Below are positions 50,597-57,315 of a stretch of 64,000 bases of DNA, in pieces. Made by a program: the position numbers and the translations under genes. Position 1 is the first letter of the stretch; each line of letters opens with the position of its first letter. The stretch is from Nitrosococcus watsonii C-113 (lineage in GTDB: Bacteria; Pseudomonadota; Gammaproteobacteria; Nitrosococcales; Nitrosococcaceae): contig NC_014315.1 of assembly GCF_000143085.1 (NCBI RefSeq), positions 1,115,001 to 1,179,000 of the forward strand, in the 5' to 3' direction. The notes beneath the pieces were generated by a model. It worked only from the letters and a program-made list of their open reading frames with translations. It did no database searches and was not told the origin of the DNA.

Positions 50597-51430
50597 ATGA
50601 CTGCCGGTAAAATTCTATTGCTGGGAGTACTCGCTTCATTGGTGTTTGTCTCCTCAGAGGCGGCGGTATTTCGCTGGATAGACTCGACAGGCCGCACCCA
50701 CTACAGTGATCGTCCCCAGCCGGGTGCTCAAGAGTTAAAACTTAATAAGCTTGCGGCACCCTTTTACTATGTTCAGCGGGTATATGATGGCGATACCCTC
50801 CTGCTCAAGGGGGATATCCGGGTTCGGTTATTAGGGATCGATACGCCGGAGGTTGAGGGCCGTTACCGGGCGGAGCAAGTAGGGGGCGGCTCGGCCCGGG
50901 ATTGGTTGCGGCAACGTATTGAAGGGCAGAAGGTACGGCTTGAATTTGATCAAGAGCGACATGATCATTATCAACGCTTGCTAGCCCATGTCTTTACCGT
51001 AGAGGGGAAACACCTTAACCTTCTCTTGGTGGAGGAAGGCTTGGCCGTGGTCAGTATTTTTCCTCCCAATCTCAAGTATGGCACTCAACTGGCGCAGGCG
51101 CAGGAGCGCGCCGAAGCAGCCCGGCGGGGGCTTTGGAATATGCCAGACTATGCCCCCCGGCCGATTTTAGCGATTCCCCAGGAGGGATATCAACGAGGTT
51201 GGCGACGTTATCAAGGAACTCCAGTAGCGATCCGCTCGAGCCGCAAGTATGTCCGCTTGGTTTTTAGTAAGCAGGTAGAGGTGCGCATTCCCCAAGCGCA
51301 ATTAAATCTTTTCGGAAAGCTTGAGCGCTATCTGGAAAAACAACTGGAAGTTCGGGGATGGGTCTCCCGCCGTAAAGAAAATTATTCGATCCTGGTGCGT
51401 CATCCCAGCGGACTCAAGCTACTTTTTTAA
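50597..51430 (+). CDS. Exported SNase-like (thermonuclease) protein with DUF4124 N-terminus
   Basis: A 277-residue protein with a signal peptide (ILLLGVLASLVFVSSEA). After it, VFRWIDSTGRTHYSDRP is a DUF4124-type segment, then a staphylococcal-nuclease fold: VYDGDTLLLKGDIRVRLLGI with DTPEVEG, FDQERHDHYQRLLAHVF, and LLLVEEGLAVVS. Catalytic Arg, Glu-like and Arg positions appear retained. The C-terminal 90 residues form an OB-like extension. It may degrade or process nucleic acid in the periplasm. A TTG three bases upstream is in frame but the ATG is preferred. Confidence 0.88.
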   Translation: MTAGKILLLGVLASLVFVSSEAAVFRWIDSTGRTHYSDRPQPGAQELKLNKLAAPFYYVQRVYDGDTLLLKGDIRVRLLGIDTPEVEGRYRAEQVGGGSARDWLRQRIEGQKVRLEFDQERHDHYQRLLAHVFTVEGKHLNLLLVEEGLAVVSIFPPNLKYGTQLAQAQERAEAARRGLWNMPDYAPRPILAIPQEGYQRGWRRYQGTPVAIRSSRKYVRLVFSKQVEVRIPQAQLNLFGKLERYLEKQLEVRGWVSRRKENYSILVRHPSGLKLLF

Positions 51431-51590
51431 ATTCCTCGGCCCAGAAGCGCTTGCAGAGAGATGCCATGACTACTGTTGATGCCTAAGAGAATTTTTCTCG
51501 CCTGGAGCAGGCTGGGGGTTATGATGGTTAAGACGGGGAGGAGGGCGAGTGCCAATAAATAGGCAGTTTGATGCGCTTCAAATCTTTAAA

Positions 51591-51619
51591 TAAACCAGCC
51601 AGCCATAACGGCTGGTTTA
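51591..51619 (+). terminator. Hairpin between SNase-like gene and PEP-CTERM relic
   Basis: TAAACCAGCC at 51591-51600 pairs with GGCTGGTTTA at 51610-51619 around a 9-base loop. It sits between convergent genes and can fold on both strands; it is 160 bases after the plus-strand stop. The U-rich side is weak. Confidence 0.5.
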
Positions 51620-51650
51620 GGATAGTAGGCTCGGAAAGTTATCTACGTGC

Positions 51651-51833
51651 TTAATCTGTTCTGTTACGAGCCCTCAGCCTCAGACCCAGAGCCCTAATCA
51701 TTAGATAGATCGGCGATGGTTCCGATACAGTGGCCGCGATGACGAAATTGGTGTAGCTGATATCGCGCAGCGTACCGATCTCCAACGGGCTAATGGTACG
51801 AACGCCTAGACCATCGATACTTGCAGATTCCAT
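51651..51833 (-). pseudogene. Truncated PEP-CTERM protein C-terminus
   Basis: A 60-codon frame whose end reads AATVSEPSPIYLMIRALG then LRLRARNRTD: an S-E-P-S box, a hydrophobic stretch and an Arg-rich tail, as in PEP-CTERM sorting signals. The hydrophobic segment is shortened and contains Arg, and no exported protein body precedes it, so it is probably a decayed gene end rather than a functional gene. It fits the presence of an XrtA-type ATPase in this genome. Confidence 0.55.
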
Positions 51834-52296
51834 TTACCGTACCATGCTGATTTTTACTTTCAAAATCAGGATTCAGGATATTGTTAAATTTATTAACTTA
51901 TTTTTATATAGATAAGGCTTAAATATAAGCTTCAGGCTGACGATCATCATACTGAACAGGAGAGTATTCTTTTCGAAGAGTTGAGTTCGGCTTTGATAAC
52001 GTTAAGCGTTTTTAGGCCGTGAAACGCATGGATGCATTTGTTGCTCAATATCAAAATTAAATCAATTTATAGACTGTTCGCCATATATCTGTTTAGAAGC
52101 ATTTAACTTATACCGAACTGCCTCAAGAAAGGTAAAACGATAAGTTTTTAGACTTTTGCCCTATTAAATTACGCGAAATGCCGCATTTTAAGCTGCCTGC
52201 CAGGACCGATTTTACTCAACCCTTTGTTATTTCTATAAAATTTAAGCTGGTATGGATCGTGGTTAACTTTATGTAAGCCCATAGGGGGAAAGACGC
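51834..52296. other. AT-rich, gene-poor region
   Basis: About 460 bases, markedly AT-rich, with no gene recognised. It may contain the upstream part of the PEP-CTERM relic and the promoter of the small plus-strand ORF at 52315. Confidence 0.4.
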
Positions 52297-52314
52297 TAAA
52301 GGAGGCATGTTGCC

Positions 52315-52497
52315 ATGAGGAAGCAAATGCGTTTTCGCTGCGCGGCACAACGGGGATGGTATTTTGTCACGGGTGAAGGTTGTGTGGGATTTTTTGATAC
52401 ACGGCAGAAAGAATGTATCAGCGCTATGCATGTAAAAAAGCTCTTACCTAATAAGAAGGGTCGCAAAGCAATGAAACTTATCACTCACGCTATTTAA
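52315..52497 (+). CDS. Small basic protein, possible gene
   Basis: A 60-residue basic protein (MRKQMRFRCAAQRGWYFV to KGRKAMKLITHAI) of no recognised family, with Cys at residues 9, 23 and 34. Support comes from context: a strong ribosome site TAAAGGAGG ends nine bases before the ATG, and a textbook terminator follows at 52585-52612. A three-codon ATG-TTG-CCA-TGA frame overlaps the start as ATGA, which might affect initiation. Alternatively the transcript is a small RNA and the ORF is incidental. Confidence 0.4.
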   Translation: MRKQMRFRCAAQRGWYFVTGEGCVGFFDTRQKECISAMHVKKLLPNKKGRKAMKLITHAI

Positions 52498-52584
52498 ATT
52501 AGAGGCTCTATAGCAGAGCTTGACTCTTTGATTGACCCTCCTCTCCCTTAATTTGTTATGGATAACAATTTTAATTCATTTATG

Positions 52585-52612
52585 CGGCACAAGGATGTGC
52601 CGTTTATTTTTT
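52585..52612 (+). terminator. Rho-independent terminator
   Basis: CGGCACA at 52585-52591 pairs with TGTGCCG at 52596-52602 around AGGA, followed at once by TTTATTTTTT. This is a strong plus-strand terminator; the only candidate transcript upstream is the small ORF at 52315-52497. Confidence 0.8.
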
Positions 52613-52696
52613 ACCGACAGCATGCAATGAAAAGTTCTAAAACCAAGGGATTGAAGAGAGGCCGGGGCAAGAAATGCCCGCGACCTTGTAGTAGTA

Positions 52697-53377
52697 TTAT
52701 TTAATTTCCAGTAACTCAATATCAAAAATAAGCGTTTCGTTGGGACCAATAAGACGGCCAGCACCCCGCTCACCATAAGCGAGGTCAGAGGGGATGAAGA
52801 CCTTCCATTTAGAACCCACGGGCATTAACTGCAGCGCTTGCTGCCAACCTTTAATAACGCCATTAACCTTAAAGGTAACCGGTTCCCCCCGTTCGTAGGA
52901 ACTGTCGAACACCGTGCCATCCACCAGGGTGCCCCGGTAGTTAACTACGACGGTATCTTCAGCAGCGGGTTTTTTACCTTCGCCTTGTTCAATAATGCGA
53001 TATTGCAACCCATTGGGAAGTTCGACCACTCCTTCCTTTTCTTTGTTGGTTTTTAAGAAATCTTTTCCCGTTGCTTTATTTTTTTCTCCACTTTCGGTTC
53101 TCTTTTGCTGCGCTTGTTGTTGTACGGCGTTCATTGCCGCCTTGGCTTGCTCCGGGGAAAGTCGCGAGGGAGTTTGTTGCAATGCATCTTCAAGGGCAAG
53201 CATAAATGCTTGCTTATCCAATTCGATTCCTTGTTGCTGCATATTTTGACCGAATTGATACCCGATCAGATAACTTAATTTTTTGGCATCTGTTTCGAGT
53301 TCCTCTGCGATGGCCGCGTTTCCGAGGAGGGCTAGTAGGGTAAAGCTAGCAATTAAAAACGTCGCTCCCTTAGGCAT
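52697..53377 (-). CDS. FKBP-type peptidyl-prolyl isomerase, exported
   Basis: A 226-residue FkpA/Mip-type foldase with a signal peptide (FLIASFTLLALLGNAAIA). An N-terminal helical dimerisation domain (LSYLIGYQFGQNMQQQGI, LEDALQQTPSRLSPEQAK) precedes a C-terminal FKBP domain: VVVNYRGTLVDGTVFDSSY, WQQALQLMPVGSKWKVFIPS, LAYGERGAG and LIFDIELLEI. It should assist folding of periplasmic or outer-membrane proteins. A small hairpin with GGGCA/TGCCC arms at 52665-52679 lies just past the stop. No operon partner is evident. Confidence 0.93.
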   Translation of the reverse strand: MPKGATFLIASFTLLALLGNAAIAEELETDAKKLSYLIGYQFGQNMQQQGIELDKQAFMLALEDALQQTPSRLSPEQAKAAMNAVQQQAQQKRTESGEKNKATGKDFLKTNKEKEGVVELPNGLQYRIIEQGEGKKPAAEDTVVVNYRGTLVDGTVFDSSYERGEPVTFKVNGVIKGWQQALQLMPVGSKWKVFIPSDLAYGERGAGRLIGPNETLIFDIELLEIK

Positions 53378-53710
53378 ATGTATTCCTTAAATTTAATAGA
53401 GATTAGTAAGACGGCCCGATAAACATATTTAAAGAGCCAGGATAGCTTCGCCTTCAGGCGAAAAAACCGTCATGATCACATAAGGCTAAATTATAGTTCA
53501 AGATGGTGCCGTTACTATCGCATGTAATAATTTTTGATGATGCTTCCTTTCCATCCCAACGGCGGAGCGGTGGCTACGATTCGTACTTTTACTATTTAGG
53601 CTTCATTCTGGAGCCGCTGCGTGGCGCTCCCATTATTGCTGGAGAAGAGGTAGTGAGTGCAATTTTCATTTTTGTAAATAAAATATATAAAAATCAAATC
53701 CTTATTTATA

Positions 53711-53767
53711 AAAATACGGCAGATGCCGTATTTTAGGACAATAATTATGGCATTTACCATAATTATT
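53711..53767 (+). repeat. Two adjacent perfect inverted repeats
   Basis: AAAATACGGCA at 53711-53721 pairs with TGCCGTATTTT at 53724-53734. Six bases later AATAATTATGG at 53740-53750 pairs with CCATAATTATT at 53757-53767. Both stems are 11 bp and perfect. The first ends in a T-run and could be a terminator; the second is AT-rich. Confidence 0.6.
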
Positions 53768-53878
53768 ATGATCTCCCGTGAATTATTTTTATAAGTAATT
53801 GTGTTTGCAATAAAACTTTTTATGGAATGGTTCTTGCCTTGATACCTCTTGCGCATGTTCTTTTTAAAGATAGTTGAT

Positions 53879-53912
53879 AGCGCTTAATCGGCACCGCCCC
53901 CGATTAAGCGCT
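53879..53912 (+). repeat. 13-bp perfect inverted repeat
   Basis: AGCGCTTAATCGG at 53879-53891 pairs with CCGATTAAGCGCT at 53900-53912 around an 8-base loop. It is followed by an AT-rich tail. It lies 140 bases upstream of the exported-protein gene; a terminator or regulatory structure is possible. Confidence 0.6.
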
Positions 53913-54052
53913 ATTTAAGTTTTATTTTCCATTATTCCTCTCTATTCAGGAAAGATAAAATTAATCTATCATCATTCCAATGAACTAAGAGATGCCTATA
54001 TGCGTCTAATTTTATTGAAAAAATAGATATTATTCACGGCACCAAAGGTGAC

Positions 54053-54802
54053 ATGAGGAGATTATTTGTGTCCAAAAAAATAACGCTTTTTTCCCTACTG
54101 TTGGCTTTATGGGGCGCGAGCTCCCTTGTGCTAGCCCATACCATTATTACAGATCAAGCGACCGAAGGAACCGGCCTGTATACGGGCTTTGATATCACCC
54201 ATGGTTGTGGGTTTGAGGATAAACCTTCTCTTCCAGTCATTGCCCAGTCGGTGGCTTTTCCTACTGGACCTAATTCAGCTGTCACCCGTATGGATACCGG
54301 GGAAGCTATCAGCTTAGGAGATGTGCTCATTGGCGGCATGCATGCAAGCGGCTTAATTAACCCGGCGATCATTCAAAACCGCGATGTTTTTAATGCGACC
54401 GAAGAGTTGAGGGATGAAACGGGTGTGGTGAGAGGCGTTCATTATACCGATGGCGAGCTGCAGGTCGATCTAGATGGCGTACTGCCTTTCCGTGTCTCAG
54501 GAGTTACTTTTGTGGAGGAGTCCTGCGTTACCAAGGTGAGAGCGCGGGTTGCGATAGCCAACTGGTGCCATCACCGGGAAGGCGCACGCCGAGTGGATGT
54601 CTGGATAGCGCGGCTGACTCCAGTATTTAATGACGAGCGGGTAGTTTCTATCGATTTTTGGCCCACGCTAACCATCAACCGGGATTTAACGACTAATCCT
54701 CTTCCGGAAAATTGCGGCGAGGGTTATGAGGTAGCCGTGGAACCTTCGGATGAAGACATCGATCAATATTTGCCAATGCCAGGCTTTATTCCTGGCATCT
54801 AG
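54053..54802 (+). CDS. Exported YcnI/DUF1775-like putative copper protein
   Basis: A 249-residue secreted protein. The signal peptide (LFSLLLALWGASSLVLA) should be cut before HTIITDQ, leaving a mature N-terminal histidine. Then TGFDITHGCGFEDKPSLPV resembles the HGC segment of YcnI/DUF1775 proteins, which bind copper through an N-terminal His. Four cysteines (HGCGF, ESCVTK, ANWCHHRE, ENCGEG) could form two disulfides. The second half is unlike classical YcnI. Start may be ATG 54053 or GTG 54071; GAGGAG sits seven bases before the GTG. Copper binding is inferred. A strong hairpin follows the stop. Confidence 0.7.
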   Translation: MRRLFVSKKITLFSLLLALWGASSLVLAHTIITDQATEGTGLYTGFDITHGCGFEDKPSLPVIAQSVAFPTGPNSAVTRMDTGEAISLGDVLIGGMHASGLINPAIIQNRDVFNATEELRDETGVVRGVHYTDGELQVDLDGVLPFRVSGVTFVEESCVTKVRARVAIANWCHHREGARRVDVWIARLTPVFNDERVVSIDFWPTLTINRDLTTNPLPENCGEGYEVAVEPSDEDIDQYLPMPGFIPGI

Positions 54803-54835
54803 CCGAGGCGAGGAAACGGCTTGTGATAAAATGAA

Positions 54836-54876
54836 AATTACTCACGGGGCGCTTGAACAGCGCCCCGTGAGTAATT
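54836..54876 (+). terminator. 17-bp perfect hairpin after the exported protein gene
   Basis: The 17-base arms at 54836-54852 and 54860-54876 are perfectly complementary (core CTCACGGGGCGC / GCGCCCCGTGAG), with a 7-base loop. No T-run on the plus side beyond the stem's own TT; the minus strand has a T-rich exit. Likely a strong terminator separating this gene from the next. Confidence 0.7.
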
Positions 54877-54909
54877 TCTGATAAGCTTATTGGGCAATGT
54901 GGGAACATC

Positions 54910-55788
54910 ATGAGGGTTGCAGTGATTTTTCGTGCATTTCTTCTTTTAGCAATGCTCCTTTCAAGCCATGCATGGGCTTATGGGGAAGAGTCTTTTGCTG
55001 GTTCTGATCGCGAAAGAATTGAGAGGGCTCCCATGAATCATGGCGTTCTCCATCTGGAAGTAAAGGAAGCACCCTTGGCGCAAATTTTTAAGATCATTGA
55101 AGATCAAGCTGGCGTTCAACTCCATATTCCTTCTCTCTCCCAGAGAAGGGTAACAGCTACTTGCGAGGGCACCGCCCTGGAAGTATTAAAATGCATCCTG
55201 GGCAAGGAAGTGAATCTTGTTTATCGGTACGAAGATAAGCCTTCTGCCAATGATTCAAAGCCTTTGCTTAGGGAAGTATGGGTGCTCAATTCGACCCCAA
55301 GCGAACCGCACCCATTGAATCGTAACCCTGATCAAGCTGTTTGCGAAGCCATGGAACATTTTCCGGATGGGCAACAGCTTCCATTGGAAGAGGAACAAAA
55401 AGCGTTTTTCCATTTGGAGCCAGAGGAGATGGAAAAACTCGTGCTTCTTTCCCGGTCCCCTGATCCAAAGCGGCGAAAAGAAGCCGTGTCCCGCCTTGCC
55501 TTGGTAGCAGAAGACGAGGATGATGGTGGTGTCAGAAGCGTTTTAACGGAGGCCTTGCAAGACCCGAGTCCAGGTGTTAGGGCACAGGCCATTTTTGGAC
55601 TGACCCGGCGGGATGATGCAGAGAGGGACTCGGTGCTACGGGGAGCTTTGCATGACAGCGAGGTGGGGGTGCGGCTGATGGCGGTTAGTAACGCTGGAGA
55701 AAACAGGGCTATACTTGAGATGGCGCTTCATGATGAGGACAGAGTCGTGCGCGATTTGGCTCGCATGAAGCTTGGGAAAATAGAGTAG
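54910..55788 (+). CDS. Exported STN-like / HEAT-repeat protein
   Basis: A 292-residue protein with a signal peptide (IFRAFLLLAMLLSSHAWA). Residues about 45-110 resemble a secretin/TonB short N-terminal (STN) domain: LEVKEAPLAQIFKIIEDQAG then VQLHIPS and ALEVLKCILG. The second half has HEAT-type repeats: RRKEAVSRLALVAEDEDDGG, VLTEALQDPSPGVRAQAIFG, VLRGALHDSEVGVRLMAVSN, and a final MALHDEDRVVRDLARMK. Both domain types mediate protein interactions. Function unknown. The next gene starts 21 bases after its stop with a GAGGAGAGGA ribosome site. Confidence 0.78.
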   Translation: MRVAVIFRAFLLLAMLLSSHAWAYGEESFAGSDRERIERAPMNHGVLHLEVKEAPLAQIFKIIEDQAGVQLHIPSLSQRRVTATCEGTALEVLKCILGKEVNLVYRYEDKPSANDSKPLLREVWVLNSTPSEPHPLNRNPDQAVCEAMEHFPDGQQLPLEEEQKAFFHLEPEEMEKLVLLSRSPDPKRRKEAVSRLALVAEDEDDGGVRSVLTEALQDPSPGVRAQAIFGLTRRDDAERDSVLRGALHDSEVGVRLMAVSNAGENRAILEMALHDEDRVVRDLARMKLGKIE

Positions 55789-55809
55789 TACGAGGAGAGG
55801 AAGGATTTT

Positions 55810-56277
55810 ATGAAAATTACAGCTTTAAGAAATAAATGGATTGTAATGCTGATGATCGCTGGGTTGGGACTCAGTGTTAAGGCGGTAGCCCATGATCAGA
55901 TCGGTACCTTGGGTGTTGAAGGTAATGCCACCGATTATTACTTGGTTACCTGTTCTAGCGATGCGGGTGGGGTCACCGATTATCTTGAGGTTCAAATATA
56001 TGATGCCACTGTGGAGCAGGGTGGTGGTAAGATGAGTGCGGTAATACTAAGAGAACCAGTTGCCAGCACGGCCTCCGATCCCTATAGGGCGGATGAGTTT
56101 CAAAACCACGATAAAAATCCTGGTCCCCCGGCTTTTGTTGGCGGAGGCGACGGGGTTTATAAGGTTATGGTACATAAACTCAAAGATGGTCCCAAAAATT
56201 ATCTCCTGTCGTATCATTGCAAAAGCAGCGTTGGTCTCCATACAGGCACCTCCATTCTTATTTTACAAGATCAGTAA
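55810..56277 (+). CDS. Small exported protein, predicted mature N-terminal histidine
   Basis: A 155-residue protein of no family I recognise. The signal peptide (IVMLMIAGLGLSVKAVA) should be cut before HDQIGTLGVEGN, again placing histidine at the mature N-terminus. The mature part is beta-rich, with two cysteines (LVTCSSDAGG, LSYHCKSSVG) that could form a disulfide, and HNHD-like FQNHDKNPGPPAF and KVMVHKLKDG. The fold could be a small beta-sandwich. It lies 21 bases after the STN-HEAT gene, on the same transcript. Confidence 0.7.
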   Translation: MKITALRNKWIVMLMIAGLGLSVKAVAHDQIGTLGVEGNATDYYLVTCSSDAGGVTDYLEVQIYDATVEQGGGKMSAVILREPVASTASDPYRADEFQNHDKNPGPPAFVGGGDGVYKVMVHKLKDGPKNYLLSYHCKSSVGLHTGTSILILQDQ

Positions 56278-56322
56278 CCGCACCTGTTTTAACTTTTCGA
56301 TAGCCTCCCAAAAAGCCGCTAA

Positions 56323-56354
56323 CCCAGGATTTCTTCTGAGGAAGAAATCCTGGG
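56323..56354 (+). terminator. 14-bp perfect hairpin
   Basis: CCCAGGATTTCTTC at 56323-56336 pairs with GAAGAAATCCTGGG at 56341-56354 around TGAG. It closes the two-gene unit before the TlpA gene. No T-run follows on the plus strand. Confidence 0.6.
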
Positions 56355-56415
56355 GAGGCGCATGGGCATTTAGTTTTGGCAGGATAACACCCGCTTATTT
56401 AAAGTACGCCAGGCC

Positions 56416-56934
56416 ATGAATAAACCTAGATTAGTGTTTTTTTACTTGCTATTAGTCGCTATTTCCGCCGTCCCAACGGCTATGGCTGCCGAGATTAGCC
56501 AACAGGCGCCTGATTGCGTGTTGAAGCCTTTTGAGAAAGCAGGGGAAGTGACTCTCCCGCAATGGCAGGGAAAAGTGGTTTATGTGGATTTCTGGGCTTC
56601 TTGGTGCCCGCCTTGCCTTAAATCGTTTCCTTTTTTAAATGATCTACATCAGCGTTTTAGTGATCAAGGGCTGCATATTGTGGGCATTAATGTGGATGAG
56701 AAATTAAGTGACGCTCAAGACTTTTTAGCGAGAGTGCCGGCCCGTTTTGAGATTGTGGTTGATCCCGATCAGCAATGCGCTCGGTCATTTGATATTCAAG
56801 CCATGCCTTCTTCTTTTTTGATTGACCGAAAGGGCGTGATTCGTCATATCCACTTAGGATTTCGCTCGGGGGATACGCAAGAGCTAGAGGCATGGACGCA
56901 AAAACTTTTACAAGAAGATACGGCTAATCCTTAG
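56416..56934 (+). CDS. TlpA/ResA-family thiol-disulfide oxidoreductase
   Basis: A 172-residue periplasmic thioredoxin-like protein with an uncleaved or cleaved signal (FFYLLLVAISAVPTAMA). The active site is FWASWCPPCLKSFP (C-x-x-C), with the cis-proline in QAMPSSFLIDRKG. Family members reduce protein disulfides, for example in cytochrome c or copper-site maturation. It begins the run TlpA, DUF4266, DUF3570, ApbE, a combination that recurs in other bacteria, suggesting a redox partner for that system. Confidence 0.9.
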   Translation: MNKPRLVFFYLLLVAISAVPTAMAAEISQQAPDCVLKPFEKAGEVTLPQWQGKVVYVDFWASWCPPCLKSFPFLNDLHQRFSDQGLHIVGINVDEKLSDAQDFLARVPARFEIVVDPDQQCARSFDIQAMPSSFLIDRKGVIRHIHLGFRSGDTQELEAWTQKLLQEDTANP

Positions 56935-57060
56935 TTTTATACGTTGTTAACGGTTTAAGTTTCTCCTTCCTTTTTTTAGCACTATTGTTGCTTAATCAAC
57001 GCGCTTGGTGAAGCGCTATAACTCGTTTCGCGCGTGTTAGATATAAGGAGGAATAGAGAT

Positions 57061-57315
57061 ATGATAAAAAATCGCCAGACTTTAATAAGAAGACGAATAA
57101 GAACGATAAACACTTTGTTGTTGCTATTTTTTGTGCTCATAAACCTACCAGGTTGCGCACCGGTAGCACCATGGGAACGGGGTAACCTGGCTAAACCCCA
57201 GATGGTGCCTGACCCCTATCCCATGCAGAGTAGTTTGCGTTCCCATAGTTACCGGGGCCGGGAGGCAGCTATCGGCGGCGCTTCCGCGGAAGGAGGAGGG
57301 TGTGGCTGTTATTAA
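57061..57315 (+). CDS. DUF4266 lipoprotein
   Basis: An 84-residue lipoprotein. The lipobox is LINLPGC, followed by APVAPWERGNLAKPQM and DPYPMQSSLRSH, the DUF4266 signature, and the Gly-rich end ASAEGGGCGCY with a C-x-C. The ATG at 57061 has AAGGAGG nine bases upstream. DUF4266 genes nearly always lie next to DUF3570 genes; the end of this one overlaps the DUF3570 start by 14 bases. The role is unknown; the C-x-C tail could bind metal or form a disulfide. Confidence 0.88.
   Translation: MIKNRQTLIRRRIRTINTLLLLFFVLINLPGCAPVAPWERGNLAKPQMVPDPYPMQSSLRSHSYRGREAAIGGASAEGGGCGCY

Larger units (their letters stand above)
53378..54052. other. Gene-free region with perfect hairpins
   Basis: About 675 bases, AT-rich from 53660 on. 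Frames at 53503-53736 (plus) and 53596-53856 (minus) look non-coding (low complexity, rich in Ile/Lys/Asn). The stretch contains three perfect inverted repeats, listed separately, and the promoters of fkpA-like and the exported protein at 54053. Confidence 0.5.

Noticed and set aside
53503-53856. Frames in the gene-free region upstream of the YcnI-like gene
   Set aside because: AT-driven low-complexity products rich in Ile, Lys and Asn, crossing perfect hairpins.
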